Source: Geobacter sp. SVR (lineage in GTDB: Bacteria > Desulfobacterota > Desulfuromonadia > Geobacterales > Pseudopelobacteraceae). Taken from it: a DNA stretch of 64,000 bases. The position numbers and the translations under genes were made by a program. The notes beneath the pieces were generated by a model. That model was not told the DNA's origin, did not search any database, and saw only the letters and a program-made list of their open reading frames with translations. This document shows, one piece after another, positions 8,224 to 17,712 of the stretch (its first letter is position 1; each line of letters starts with the position of its first letter). Where the stretch lies: the NCBI RefSeq assembly GCF_016865365.1, contig NZ_AP024469.1:2510501-2574500 (forward strand), in the 5' to 3' direction.

Positions 8224-9249
8224 ATGCGAGTGATCTTTGATACTCCCTATCAAAAATATACTGAAGCAGAAGAGGTTGATGTCGCAGGTACCAGCATAAG
8301 ATCCGTCTTAGGGGCCCTGTTCAACAGATTTCCGCAGCTTTATGTCGCGGTGGCTGAAGGGGAGCTATCTAAACGTACTGCAGTCATCATCGACGATGAA
8401 GAATTCCTTTCCATCGAAACAGTGGGAGGAGAAGCAGCAACCTTACATTTCCTCGCCATAATACCAGCAGGAGCAGATCCCGTATCTATCGGGACGTTCA
8501 TTGGGGAGACAATAGCTTATTACGCGGCAGCAGGCAGTGCGCTGGAAACCATAGGCGTAGCTATAGCTAATTCGGCTATCCTTGCCGGTGTGGTGGGTTC
8601 CATTGCAGTAACAGGCTTGATGGTAGCTTTGCAATTCGCAATGGGTGCCCTTTCCGGCAATCTGTCTATACCAGATGCTGGAGGAGGTTTGGATAACTCT
8701 ACAGTCTATACCTTCGAAGGTATCCGAAATACCACCGCTTCCGGTACAGCTATCCCGATAATCTACGGTACCCACCGCACAGGTGGAATGATACTGAACA
8801 TTTTCACTAAAAGCATCGACACCGATACTGAGAAGAGTATTGACGCCACCGAAATTGTCAGTGCCACCGAACTTTACTACCATCTAGGGCTTTGTGAGGG
8901 GGAAGTGGAAGCAATAACCGATGTAGAAATAGATAAAATGCCATACACCTTCTATAATGCCGTACAATTTGAGGGACGGTACGGTGAGGAGACACAGGGA
9001 ATAATCCAGGATTTCAATGAAATAACTGATACTATTACCGTCAACAGAAAAGTAATTGAAACGGCAGAGCCAATTAAATATGAGGAGTTGGCAAGTACTT
9101 TTGGAGATTACTTGACAATTCCAGGATACGTAGATGATGCATACCACTATGCTAATCGGCTTGTTTTAGGACCCTACACAGTGGAGTGGGTTGATGATCC
9201 AGTGAGTAGCAGCGGTGGTGACGGTGGTGGCGACGGAGGTGGGCTATGA
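8224..9249 (+). CDS. Tail tip assembly protein gpI/J-N-like, copy 2
   Basis: 341 residues, paralogous to the preceding gene over its whole length: a shared RFPQLYV segment near residue 37-43, two hydrophobic stretches at about 80-145, TFEGIRNTTASGTAIPIIYG, then LGLCEGEVEAITDVEID, LGPYTVEWVDDPV and a short GGGD tail. The copies have diverged strongly in between, so the duplication is old. The start ATG lies 8 bp after the GGTGGAG of copy 1. The stop overlaps the next gene by 4 bp. Confidence 0.7.
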   Translation: MRVIFDTPYQKYTEAEEVDVAGTSIRSVLGALFNRFPQLYVAVAEGELSKRTAVIIDDEEFLSIETVGGEAATLHFLAIIPAGADPVSIGTFIGETIAYYAAAGSALETIGVAIANSAILAGVVGSIAVTGLMVALQFAMGALSGNLSIPDAGGGLDNSTVYTFEGIRNTTASGTAIPIIYGTHRTGGMILNIFTKSIDTDTEKSIDATEIVSATELYYHLGLCEGEVEAITDVEIDKMPYTFYNAVQFEGRYGEETQGIIQDFNEITDTITVNRKVIETAEPIKYEELASTFGDYLTIPGYVDDAYHYANRLVLGPYTVEWVDDPVSSSGGDGGGDGGGL

Positions 9250-9872
9250 TTTCGGAGGCTGAATACCAGGACTTGTGGCACTCCACAAAGGCATATATCA
9301 ATCAGCACTGTATTGAACGACGTGATCGTTCGAATCCGTTGCCTGGCAAGCTGCCGGGAAGCACGTATACGTGGATGTTTTATCTTCGGAGATGTCTGTA
9401 TAACCCGGAAATCGCAATGAATATATCAAAAATGTTTCTGTATCTCACGGCCCGCTCCTGTCCAGATCACAATTACCAGTTGGCGGGTTTGGAAAGTGGA
9501 GCGGTACCGCTTTTAACGGGAATAAGTCAGGCAGCGAAGATTCTGGGGCAACGGGACTTGAACGTTTTTTCGGTGAGAAAGGAGAGAAAAGCCTATGGGT
9601 TGCGAAATGTCACAGAGGGACTGCCCAATGGAGCACCAGTTATGATTGTCGATGACTTGTGCAATTCAAGCGCGAGCATGAAGCGATGCCATGACATGTG
9701 TATTTCAGAAGGAATGTCGATATATCCGTATGCCTTTTGTGTGGTAAACAAGGTTAATAAGGCAGTGCATGCTCCACGCAGGCGTGTCACTGACATGTAT
9801 CTACCTGACAATATAAAGATAATTTACCTGTATGATCTGGATGATTTTGGATTGAGTAATCCATCTCATTGA
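9246..9872 (+). CDS. Type I phosphoribosyltransferase (orotate PRTase-like) inside the tail operon
   Basis: 208 residues. A PRPP-binding loop is recognisable at 133-145 (VMIVDDLCNSSAS, with the acidic pair Asp136-Asp137). The flexible-loop motif of orotate phosphoribosyltransferases is at 111-118 (RKERKAYG), followed by a Glu-Gly pair. GAVPLLTGIS near residue 86 corresponds to the pyrophosphate loop. The PRPP loop carries Ser-Ser-Ala where most enzymes have Thr-Gly-Gly/Thr, so substrate or activity may differ. It overlaps the tail gene before it by 4 bp (ATGA), has a G-rich ribosome binding site supplied by that gene, and sits between the I-like and J-like genes. A metabolic enzyme here is unexpected. 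Confidence 0.75.
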   Translation: MISEAEYQDLWHSTKAYINQHCIERRDRSNPLPGKLPGSTYTWMFYLRRCLYNPEIAMNISKMFLYLTARSCPDHNYQLAGLESGAVPLLTGISQAAKILGQRDLNVFSVRKERKAYGLRNVTEGLPNGAPVMIVDDLCNSSASMKRCHDMCISEGMSIYPYAFCVVNKVNKAVHAPRRRVTDMYLPDNIKIIYLYDLDDFGLSNPSH

Positions 9873-9879
9873 GAGGTTT

Positions 9880-9933
9880 ATGATGACAAATGTCACAATA
9901 TCAGAAGAACTGTTTCACCTAACTGTTGCGTAA
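9880..9933 (+). pseudogene. Possible 17-codon remnant of a phage structural gene
   Basis: ATG with GAGAGG upstream opens a short frame (MMTNVTISEELFHLTVA, then TAA). The sequence resembles the first residues of phage structural proteins, but nothing follows. It may be a leader peptide or the stump of a deleted gene between the PRTase and the J-like gene. Confidence 0.25.
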
Positions 9934-9974
9934 TCAACATAGATACTTTCTGCGATTAGCACTTGGAGAAATAA

Positions 9975-12701
9975 ATGGGAATCGTTTTTGTACAAACTAC
10001 GCCAGACAAGGCGCTTCCGCTGTTATGGGACGGAAATAGAAATGCGCTTAAAGCAGATCCTGCTTGGGCTCCGTTCGCAGACTACTGGTATTACCAGAAT
10101 CTAGGCCTTAGCGCCCTTTATTCCAGTATCGAGCAGTTCACGAAAATACCGGATTGCATCATTCAGAACAATCGTGTACTGCAGCCAAATCTGTCAACCA
10201 ATAACACGACTTTAACCATATCGTCGCTGGGAGGTACACGTCTACTCACCACTAAAGAAGTAGAAGCATTTAGACTTACACTGTCACTTCCTGGACTTTA
10301 TGCCATTAATGATAAAACTGGTTATTTATCAACGACAGTATCTGTTGGGATATATTGTAGAGTATACAATCCAGCAGATCCAAATAACACAACAAATCCT
10401 TGGCATGTAGTTAATGCAAACTACGCTATTTCTGGGAAACAAAGGGCAGAAATTCTCAAGACCATCGATAGCGGAGATTTGAGAAACGTCGGGTTACTCA
10501 GCAAGCCTGAATATCTGGATATTCTCATCGTAAGGAATACTCCCTCGCACACAGGGAACATGAAGATCATTGATGAGGTGTATGTCAAGGAGCTGACCGA
10601 GATAAACTACGCACAGATAGCCTACAACAATACCGCGCTTCTTGGAGTAAAGATCAGGGCTACCGATCAGCTATCAGGACAGCCGCCTACCATAACCACC
10701 CTGGTCAAAGGCACCAAGATTGCTATCCCTAGTAACATGGAGGGTGTGGAGCGTTATAACGCAGACGGCTCGTACAACGCTGCCGGTATACAGGCAGCGT
10801 ATGCAGCAGGATGGACAGACGGCAAGCTGACCTGGGATGAGGTGTCGCATACCGGGACGAAATATTGGTCCGACAATCCCGTGTGGTGCCTCTACGACCT
10901 TTTGACCAATCGGCGCTATGGATTAGGCCAATATTATCCTATCAACCCCGATAAGCTTGGGCTGATGCAGGCACAGTTTTATCTGATGGCTAAGTACTGC
11001 GACGAACCGGTCGAATACATCGATTCTACCGGAGCAACTGATGTGGTGAAGTATCGCCCACGGTTTGCGCTGAACATCGTCCTCGACCAGACCAAATCCG
11101 CTGCAGAGTGGGTTTCGCAGATCTGCACTTGTATGCGGGCGGTGCCGTTCTATTCGGAGGGCATCTTCTGGATAGACATTGATCGCCCCAAATTACCGAC
11201 ACAGATTTTCAATATGTCGAACATCAAGGACTACTCCCAGGCAGGAACCTCTTACCGACAGATCCCGAACTGCATGGAGGTACAGTACATAAACCCTCTT
11301 CAGAACTACGAGATCGATTCCTTCAGACTGGAGTCCAAGGAACTGCAGAACAACCCCCAGCTTGAGGAACGGACCAAGGCTCTGATGCTTGTGGGGGTGA
11401 CCAACTTCGATCAGGCCAAAGCATTGACGAAGTTCACCCTTCTTGCTGCACAAAACAGGGCGAAAATGGTAACCTTTAAGGCCGGCTCGGATGTAATACG
11501 CAGTATGGTTACTGACGTTATAGGTATTCAGCATGATGTGCCCCAAAACGGCTATGGAGGTAAGGTTGTCGCGGTGGAGGAAGATGGCACTGTCACGCTG
11601 AGTGAGCCTGTCACGTTTGACTCACTGATGTCGTACTATATCACGCTCAGTGATGCTGCGGCCGTCTCCGAAACCGTTCAGATTTATCCGACCGAATACG
11701 GAGTGCCATGCTCAACTATTTCTCCTATTTCGGTAACGTCCAATACTGGGGAACCCTACGTAGCCAATCCTGGCAATAACTACATCATAGGTATCGCCTC
11801 CAACAGTGTGGCTTTGTATAGGATAGCGTCCCTGAAACGGGATCAGGATGCTATGTGTGAGGTAACAGCCGTAGATTACTATGAGGATCTCTACACGGCT
11901 GCTGATTCCACTAAGGATATGGGTATATTGGTTATCCCCAACTACTCACTTCTCCAGAACCCTCTCCGTAGCTCAGTTACCGGAGTTACGGCATCTCCGA
12001 AGATTTACCAGGATTCGACCGGAAGTTGGAAGGTAGGGGTTGACGTGTTTTACGACCCGCCGAAGAACAACAGTTTCTGGAAAGGGGCGATGCTGTACTA
12101 TGCAAAGTCTGGCACTACGAACTACCAAGTTCTGCCCGAGAATTCCAAAGGTAGTTTTCTCATTCCTGATATAACAGACCCAGGACAATACACCTTTATT
12201 GTTACGTCTACGTACACATCCGGCAAACAGACTGTAGACGATGCTTTGAACGATATGCAGCGCCATCCTTGGACTACTGAGTATATAAACATATACCTGC
12301 CGAATGATGCCTTCCTGGAGGGTGTCATAGCCCTCGGTATTGAGAACCAAGCAAACGATGGGACATTCTTAGGAAAAGATTGCATTGTTACCTGGAAACG
12401 CCCCGCTGCAATCGACGCCATTCTATCGACTTCCGCTGGAGACGAAACTTTGGGAGCGGGAGTAGACTCGGCAGGAGAGTGGTTCAAAGAGTACCAAATT
12501 GAAGTGAGGGGCCTCGATGGGACCACGCGAAGAACTTTGCGCCAATTATCGGAACGCTTTGTTTATACCCATGAGATGAACTACGAGGACGGAATCACCC
12601 GTAGTTTCACGGTCACGGTCATAGCATATGACCGTCTAGGGAGGTCGTCTGCTCCCAAGACCATCACCTGTAGTAACCCTGCACCTCCCGCAATTTCCTA
12701 A
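9975..12701 (+). CDS. Central tail tip protein (lambda gpJ-like, main body)
   Basis: 908 residues with ribosome binding site TTGGAGAA. The middle part has the pattern of gpJ: a WDEVSHTGTKYWSDNPVWC block, NRRYGLGQY, then AAEWVSQICTCMRAVPFYSEGIFW around residues 375-400. The C-terminal 300 residues look like two fibronectin-type III or similar beta-sandwich domains. In lambda, gpJ is the host-specificity protein at the tail tip. Here its N-terminal region seems to be encoded by the I/J-N genes at 7150 and 8224. A decayed copy of its 3' end lies at 17618-17712 before the second fibre gene. Confidence 0.75.
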   Translation: MGIVFVQTTPDKALPLLWDGNRNALKADPAWAPFADYWYYQNLGLSALYSSIEQFTKIPDCIIQNNRVLQPNLSTNNTTLTISSLGGTRLLTTKEVEAFRLTLSLPGLYAINDKTGYLSTTVSVGIYCRVYNPADPNNTTNPWHVVNANYAISGKQRAEILKTIDSGDLRNVGLLSKPEYLDILIVRNTPSHTGNMKIIDEVYVKELTEINYAQIAYNNTALLGVKIRATDQLSGQPPTITTLVKGTKIAIPSNMEGVERYNADGSYNAAGIQAAYAAGWTDGKLTWDEVSHTGTKYWSDNPVWCLYDLLTNRRYGLGQYYPINPDKLGLMQAQFYLMAKYCDEPVEYIDSTGATDVVKYRPRFALNIVLDQTKSAAEWVSQICTCMRAVPFYSEGIFWIDIDRPKLPTQIFNMSNIKDYSQAGTSYRQIPNCMEVQYINPLQNYEIDSFRLESKELQNNPQLEERTKALMLVGVTNFDQAKALTKFTLLAAQNRAKMVTFKAGSDVIRSMVTDVIGIQHDVPQNGYGGKVVAVEEDGTVTLSEPVTFDSLMSYYITLSDAAAVSETVQIYPTEYGVPCSTISPISVTSNTGEPYVANPGNNYIIGIASNSVALYRIASLKRDQDAMCEVTAVDYYEDLYTAADSTKDMGILVIPNYSLLQNPLRSSVTGVTASPKIYQDSTGSWKVGVDVFYDPPKNNSFWKGAMLYYAKSGTTNYQVLPENSKGSFLIPDITDPGQYTFIVTSTYTSGKQTVDDALNDMQRHPWTTEYINIYLPNDAFLEGVIALGIENQANDGTFLGKDCIVTWKRPAAIDAILSTSAGDETLGAGVDSAGEWFKEYQIEVRGLDGTTRRTLRQLSERFVYTHEMNYEDGITRSFTVTVIAYDRLGRSSAPKTITCSNPAPPAIS

Positions 12702-12711
12702 AGGAGAAGTA

Positions 12712-15700
12712 ATGATCACCCTGACGCCGTACATAAAGTCCTTTATGGTTGATTTTGCTCCTGCCCAGGATTTGGACTTGGCGGGGTATCGAACCCACGT
12801 AGCCCACGAATCGGAACTGGTAAACGGGGATTTCACCCCCACAGCCAACAATTTGGTCAATCACGGTCCAGACACGAACTTCGTAGTCAAAGTTGACCGG
12901 GGAGGTGCCTGGTTTGTCAAGATCGGCGCATACGATACATTTGGGGAAGAGGTGTTGAATTATTCAGCTCTTCATTCAGTAGTCGTAGCAACCACAGACC
13001 CTTTGGACGTAGTTCCGCCTGAGACTCCGGTACTTGATACGTCTAAGACGGTATCCGACTTAGAAGGTACTGGTGTCTTCCAAACAGCTTATATTCTCTT
13101 AGCCTGGACATTAATCCCGGTACCTAACGACTTTTCCAATTACCTCATAAGGCAGAAGAAACATACGGAATCCTCTTGGACGGAGATTCAGCTTGACCAA
13201 TCCCCCACGTACAAGGCGTCCAATCTCATTCCCGGCGTCAGCTACGATTTTCAAATCTGCGCTGTAGACCAGTGGATTAACGCTTCCTCTTGGAGTGATA
13301 CATACACGGTGACTGCTCACGCGGATACCGTAGCACCTGTCGTACCTACGAGCCCATCCGTTGTCACTGCTATGCGAACCGTTTTCATCAAATGGGATGC
13401 GAATGTAGAAGCAGATCTGGACGAGTATGTGGTGGAGGTAGCAGAAAATCCTACCTTTACGCTCAATAAGCAAACCTTCCATACCGCAAACAACAGCCTG
13501 ACTTTTAATGGTTCTCAAGGTGTAACCTACTACATCCGGGTGTCAGCTGTGGACTACTCAGGTAACAATTCAGGGCCGAGCGCTACAGTATCTGCGATGC
13601 CTGGATTAGTGGTATCTGCAGATATTGATACTAATGCTTTGGAAGCATCCAACCGTTTCACCAATGTTCCGGTAATCAAGGAAGCCTCTTATTCGGTTTG
13701 GAGGGCGAACACACCTGCTGGCGGGATCTCTTGGAATTCGCACCATGCCTACTACCAAGGCAAGCAGTTTACCGTGAATGCCGGTAGTACCACCCAACCT
13801 TATGTCCAGGGTACGTTCGCTGGTGCGGATGGTAGTACGATCAGCTACACTGGAGTTCCCGATCAAACCGCCAAAAATGACACTACTGCTACGTTTATAA
13901 TGGCGAAGAACACCAATGGCAACCTGGAGGTCATTTGGAACTCCGAGGCCAACATGGTGATCGGCTCAGCCTATATCATGGACGGGGCGATCACCAATGC
14001 AAAGATAACATCTTTGACCGCTGATAAGATAAAGGCCGGCACCTTGGACTGTGGACTTCTGACGATAGAGAACTTGAATTTCTCTGATATCGGAGGCAGT
14101 ATTTCGTGGGGCGACGGCACAATTACGAATAAGCCCTCTAAGCTTTCGGACCTGGACTCAGCAGCAAGCACTAAGCTTTCCGGCATAGCAGACGGGGCAA
14201 CTAAAGGGGCGGATTGGGCTACAAACGTAAGTGGTAAACCTATGTCGCTGTCCGAACTTAACTCGACAGACGGCACTACCCTTTCTAATGCGTCTTCCAA
14301 CGCCAGCAGCGCTGTAAATCAACTGAACACTCTTACTACCAACGGCGGCAAGCTAACCTATATTGACAGCCAGGGGGCCTATCTCGGTACCTTGAACGCC
14401 AGCAAAATCACTGCCGGAACTTTTGCAGGAGGTGGTATCGGGTTTAGCACAGGGGCCACCGTAAATTTAGACGGTAACGCTGCGAGGATTACGGTTAATG
14501 ATGGTACTCGTGACAGGATTTACATTGGTAAGCTAGGCACTGGAGACTATGGGATCGACATTAAAGACGCTTTGGGTTCGTCGGTTGTCAAGGTATCCAA
14601 TGGTAGTGGGGCCATCCTCCAGAACGCTACGGTCGGCAATCTGGTGGTCAGTGGTCAGGGCATCCTGTGTGGTTCGGGCAACAGCGCCTTCAAGGTGTGG
14701 GATGCCGGTTCTGGCAGTGTGAACATGTACCTGGGCGATTACTTGGGGAGCAAAACCAACTACCTGTACTGGAACGGTAGCAAATTGGAAATCGCCGCCA
14801 AAGTCGTCATGTCCTCGGACTCGTTGATCCAATGGAGTAATCTTTCTCCTGAGACTCAAACAAATCTTCGAGGCCCTCAAGGAATCCAAGGTCTTCCTGG
14901 TGCTACGGGTGCAACTGGCGCTACCGGACCTAAAGGTGACCCGGGAGTTACCCCCGATATGTCCGCCTACATGGATAAAGGTTCATTCATGACCACCATA
15001 GGGGCTGACTATGTTTTCACTCAGAAAATAGCCTGCGATAAACTGGTAGGTAATGTCATTACCGGGAAGACATTTCAAACCGCAGACTCAGGGCAGCGAT
15101 TCGTGGTTGACTATACCACCAACGATGCAAAGTTTTACGATTCATCCGGTACCAAGCGGGTAAAGATAGGGGTCACGACAGGCACAGGTGAGCACGGCTC
15201 TAGCTCCGCATATCTGGACATGTACATGCCCACCGACGCAACAGGCATCAGCTGCGTCGGTATGACCTATTCGGACACCGCTATGGCGTACTTCCAGAAC
15301 GGCGGTTTCAGTATTGGTGGATGGATCTGCTACGGGCCGGGAATTTCTGCGCTCGGTACTTATGGCGTGTATGGGTACGGTGTCTCAGCGGGTATTTACG
15401 GCACCGGGTATTATGGTGTGCTTGGTACGAACAAAGGACGCGGCGAGTCACCCAAAAGTACTGCCGCAGGGCAGATAGGAGTTCGGTCGGAGGTTTCCGG
15501 TACCGGGGCGGTAGCTTACAAAGCAGTAGCTTCCAACGGAGCCTCTGCCGTTTACTCCACTTTTACCGGCGCTCACGAGATGCTCATTCCGAATACGGAA
15601 ACTGCAATTATCGGTGATATAGTGTCTGATACGGCGATTTTATTCAAGGAATCCGTCTCAGATGCCTTCGGAACTGTTGAGGTGACTTCGCGCAGCAAAG

Positions 15701-16050
15701 ATAAGACGGTTTTGGGGGTGTTAGCCTGTGAACCTTTCGATCTTGATAAAGTGCCTGAAGACTGGAAGGCGTGGGAAGGTATTGAAGAGCTGCTAAAAGC
15801 GCACAAAGTAATATTCGTGAACGCAGTGGGTGAAGGCCAAATCAACGTCTGCAAGGATGGCGGCAACATCTATGCGGGGGATTTGATCTGCTCCTCTACG
15901 CGCCCAGGTAAGGGAATGCGCCAAGAGGATGATCTCTTGTTTAGTTACACTGTAGCCAAGGCAAGGGAAGACTGTATCTGGGAAGAAGGAGAAGATGATA
16001 TCAGGATGATTGCCTGTATTTATCATTGTGGATCACTACTGTCCGGTTAA
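12712..16050 (+). CDS. Tail fibre protein, FN3 and collagen-like, copy 1 (stop codon replaced by IS)
   Basis: 1112 residues with ribosome binding site AAAGGAGAAG. The N-terminal 300 residues are two to three fibronectin-type III-like domains. A beta-helical/coiled fibre shaft follows, then a collagen-like run near 720 (GPQGIQGLPGATGATG), and a C-terminal domain of about 250 residues. The last five codons (SLLSG) and the stop come from the left end of the IS: the pre-insertion reading was GGA TAA, and the element entered after the T. The protein is thus extended by five residues rather than disrupted. Paralogue of 17723-21421, nearly identical over the first 190 codons and with a distinct C-terminus. 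Confidence 0.75.
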   Translation: MITLTPYIKSFMVDFAPAQDLDLAGYRTHVAHESELVNGDFTPTANNLVNHGPDTNFVVKVDRGGAWFVKIGAYDTFGEEVLNYSALHSVVVATTDPLDVVPPETPVLDTSKTVSDLEGTGVFQTAYILLAWTLIPVPNDFSNYLIRQKKHTESSWTEIQLDQSPTYKASNLIPGVSYDFQICAVDQWINASSWSDTYTVTAHADTVAPVVPTSPSVVTAMRTVFIKWDANVEADLDEYVVEVAENPTFTLNKQTFHTANNSLTFNGSQGVTYYIRVSAVDYSGNNSGPSATVSAMPGLVVSADIDTNALEASNRFTNVPVIKEASYSVWRANTPAGGISWNSHHAYYQGKQFTVNAGSTTQPYVQGTFAGADGSTISYTGVPDQTAKNDTTATFIMAKNTNGNLEVIWNSEANMVIGSAYIMDGAITNAKITSLTADKIKAGTLDCGLLTIENLNFSDIGGSISWGDGTITNKPSKLSDLDSAASTKLSGIADGATKGADWATNVSGKPMSLSELNSTDGTTLSNASSNASSAVNQLNTLTTNGGKLTYIDSQGAYLGTLNASKITAGTFAGGGIGFSTGATVNLDGNAARITVNDGTRDRIYIGKLGTGDYGIDIKDALGSSVVKVSNGSGAILQNATVGNLVVSGQGILCGSGNSAFKVWDAGSGSVNMYLGDYLGSKTNYLYWNGSKLEIAAKVVMSSDSLIQWSNLSPETQTNLRGPQGIQGLPGATGATGATGPKGDPGVTPDMSAYMDKGSFMTTIGADYVFTQKIACDKLVGNVITGKTFQTADSGQRFVVDYTTNDAKFYDSSGTKRVKIGVTTGTGEHGSSSAYLDMYMPTDATGISCVGMTYSDTAMAYFQNGGFSIGGWICYGPGISALGTYGVYGYGVSAGIYGTGYYGVLGTNKGRGESPKSTAAGQIGVRSEVSGTGAVAYKAVASNGASAVYSTFTGAHEMLIPNTETAIIGDIVSDTAILFKESVSDAFGTVEVTSRSKDKTVLGVLACEPFDLDKVPEDWKAWEGIEELLKAHKVIFVNAVGEGQINVCKDGGNIYAGDLICSSTRPGKGMRQEDDLLFSYTVAKAREDCIWEEGEDDIRMIACIYHCGSLLSG
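16025..16033 (+). repeat. Target site duplication, left copy
   Basis: ATTGTGGAT immediately outside the left terminal inverted repeat; an identical 9-mer lies at 17357-17365 outside the right one. A 9-bp duplication is in the range known for the IS4 family. Confidence 0.95.
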
Positions 16051-17356
16051 TAATTGAATAAGTTCAACTGGTTATAGTCGAGAGTGCCAGCTTTCTGCTT
16101 GAGACCCTCTGTAACCAGTGATGAAATGGGCTTTTTCTCGAATAAGTTGACCTCAAGAATCTGTAGAAAAGTGTATAGCGAGCACGGAATACCGAGTCGT
16201 TTTTTGGCGATAGCCACGAGCAGGTACATGCAGAGCCCGACCCATATCTGGCTTTTAACAGCATTTTCGGATGTTCCGTAAAACTTCTTGAATCGCAGGT
16301 GCTGCTTGATCCACTTGAAGAACAGCTCCACCTGCCACCTCTGCTTGTAGACGTCAGCAACTGTCTTTGCCGGGATGTCAAAGTTGTTGGTTAGAAATAC
16401 CAGACGTTTGTTTCGCTCTTTGTCAACATAGCTGACCCGGCGTAGCCGTTCTGGATATCCCTTCTTCGATTTTATCGTTACCAAGGTGATAACCTGGTCG
16501 GCCCGTATACCTGTTTCCTTATCTTTTGGTGCAGAGTAGAGGCGCTTGAATTTCAGGTTGTCTTTGGCCCTTATGACGAAGAATGCGCCCTGCTTATGAA
16601 TTGCGAACAAGCGTGCATAATCAACATAGCCGCGATCCATGGTATAGATGGCATCTTCTTGAACCGGCATTCTGTCCAGCAACTTTACATCATTCACTTT
16701 GCCGGTGGTAATTGCTACGAATGTCGGGATTATTCCACGCAGGTCAATCAGCGTGTGCATCTTGACCGCTGCCTTGGTTTTCCGGAATTCGGCCCACGGA
16801 AACAACGTCAGGCAGAGATCAATAGTCGTAGAGTCAAAAGCAAATAGTGGTTGCTTCAATTCGATGGCAAGCGGATCACCCTTGTAAAGCTCTTGGGCAA
16901 GACCGATCAGGATCTGGCCAAAATCCTGAAAGATCCGCCAATCCCTGCGCTCGTTCGCATCGGCAAGCGTCGTGCGGGAGACATCACCACGAAATCCAAT
17001 GTGGTAGAGTTTCTCCTGATGAGAGTTCAGACAGGTTTCAATGTCCCGCAAACTCTCACGCCCGGTCATCTGGGCATACGCCAGACAAAGAAACTGGTCG
17101 AATGTGGAAAAACTCTTGGCCCAGTACTCACCGCGATATCGGTGAACGCAGACATTGAACTCATGTCGTGGAAGATACTGAAGCAGTTGCCGAAAGACGG
17201 TATGGCCAGAGTTCATTGGTACCCTCCTGAGCTGTCAGGAAGGTACCACCCCGGAGCCCCGGGATGAATTCAAATCGAAAAAAGAACAATCGTGTCAAAG
17301 AACATTAATAATCAGGTGGTTAAGCCAGTACATTCGAAATTAACCGGACAGTAGTG
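16034..17356 (-). mobile_element. Complete IS4-family insertion sequence, 1323 bp
   Basis: Bounded by perfect 17-bp terminal inverted repeats (CACTACTGTCCGGTTAA at 16034-16050 and its reverse complement at 17340-17356) and by 9-bp target duplications. It carries one intact transposase gene on the minus strand. Termini and target duplication are perfect, so insertion looks recent. The TAA inside the left repeat serves as stop codon for the phage fibre gene entering from the left, and the overlapping TTA serves as the stop of the transposase. Confidence 0.95.
16047..17216 (-). CDS. tnp: IS4-family DDE transposase
   Basis: 389 residues, full length. DDE catalytic residues are recognisable: Asp128 (FAFDSTTID), Asp194 (YTMDRGYVD) and Glu297. 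Glu297 lies within the IS4 signature Y-(2)-R-(3)-E-(6)-K (Tyr290, Arg293, Glu297, Lys304). The N-terminal part (about 1-80) matches the N-terminal domain usual in this family. It fills almost the whole element and is convergent with the fibre gene, overlapping it by 4 bp in the inverted repeat. No frameshift seen, so it should be active. Confidence 0.95.
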   Translation of the reverse strand: MNSGHTVFRQLLQYLPRHEFNVCVHRYRGEYWAKSFSTFDQFLCLAYAQMTGRESLRDIETCLNSHQEKLYHIGFRGDVSRTTLADANERRDWRIFQDFGQILIGLAQELYKGDPLAIELKQPLFAFDSTTIDLCLTLFPWAEFRKTKAAVKMHTLIDLRGIIPTFVAITTGKVNDVKLLDRMPVQEDAIYTMDRGYVDYARLFAIHKQGAFFVIRAKDNLKFKRLYSAPKDKETGIRADQVITLVTIKSKKGYPERLRRVSYVDKERNKRLVFLTNNFDIPAKTVADVYKQRWQVELFFKWIKQHLRFKKFYGTSENAVKSQIWVGLCMYLLVAIAKKRLGIPCSLYTFLQILEVNLFEKKPISSLVTEGLKQKAGTLDYNQLNLFNY

Positions 17357-17365
17357 ATTGTGGAT
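17357..17365 (+). repeat. Target site duplication, right copy
   Basis: ATTGTGGAT, identical to 16025-16033. Joining the flanks across the element restores the fibre gene ending in Cys-Gly-stop (TGT GGA TAA). Confidence 0.95.
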
Positions 17366-17460
17366 AAACAATATCCAGATAGCACTTCAAGTATTATCAT
17401 CATAATAATGACTTTTATATTAATAATTTAAGTAGTAATTAACCATCAAAGGAACAACTA

Positions 17461-17601
17461 ATGCAGTATCCTATTGGAGCCACAAACTTAGTAAGAACTA
17501 ATATTTCAAAAGCGTCCGATTTTAAAGTTCAGGACAATCCACCTCCTATCAATAGATCTAGACATCTTTGCAGGCCAATTCAAAGTTACTGTTCACAATG
17601 A
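17461..17601 (+). pseudogene. Truncated start of an MQYSQY-type fibre gene
   Basis: AAAGGAACAACTAATGCAGTA closely matches the start region of the fibre genes at 22188 and 31640. After the third codon similarity is lost, and the frame stops after 46 codons. Best read as the stump of a third fibre cassette lost by recombination. Confidence 0.45.
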
Positions 17602-17617
17602 ATCTTCGCTCACTTGC

Positions 17618-17712
17618 AGTTTTACGGTCACTGTCATCGCATATGACCGTCTAGGTTGCCTGCTCCCAAGACCATCACCTGTAGTAACCCTGCACATCCA
17701 GTAGTTTCCTAA
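17618..17712 (+). pseudogene. Decayed copy of the 3' end of the J-like gene
   Basis: About 95 bp matching 12604-12701 (ATATGACCGTCTAGG, TGCTCCCAAGACCATCACC and CCTGTAGTAACCCTGCAC blocks) with small deletions. The same ribosome binding site and ATGATCACC start of a fibre gene follow. It shows that the second fibre gene arose by tandem duplication with a breakpoint inside the J-like gene. Confidence 0.85.
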
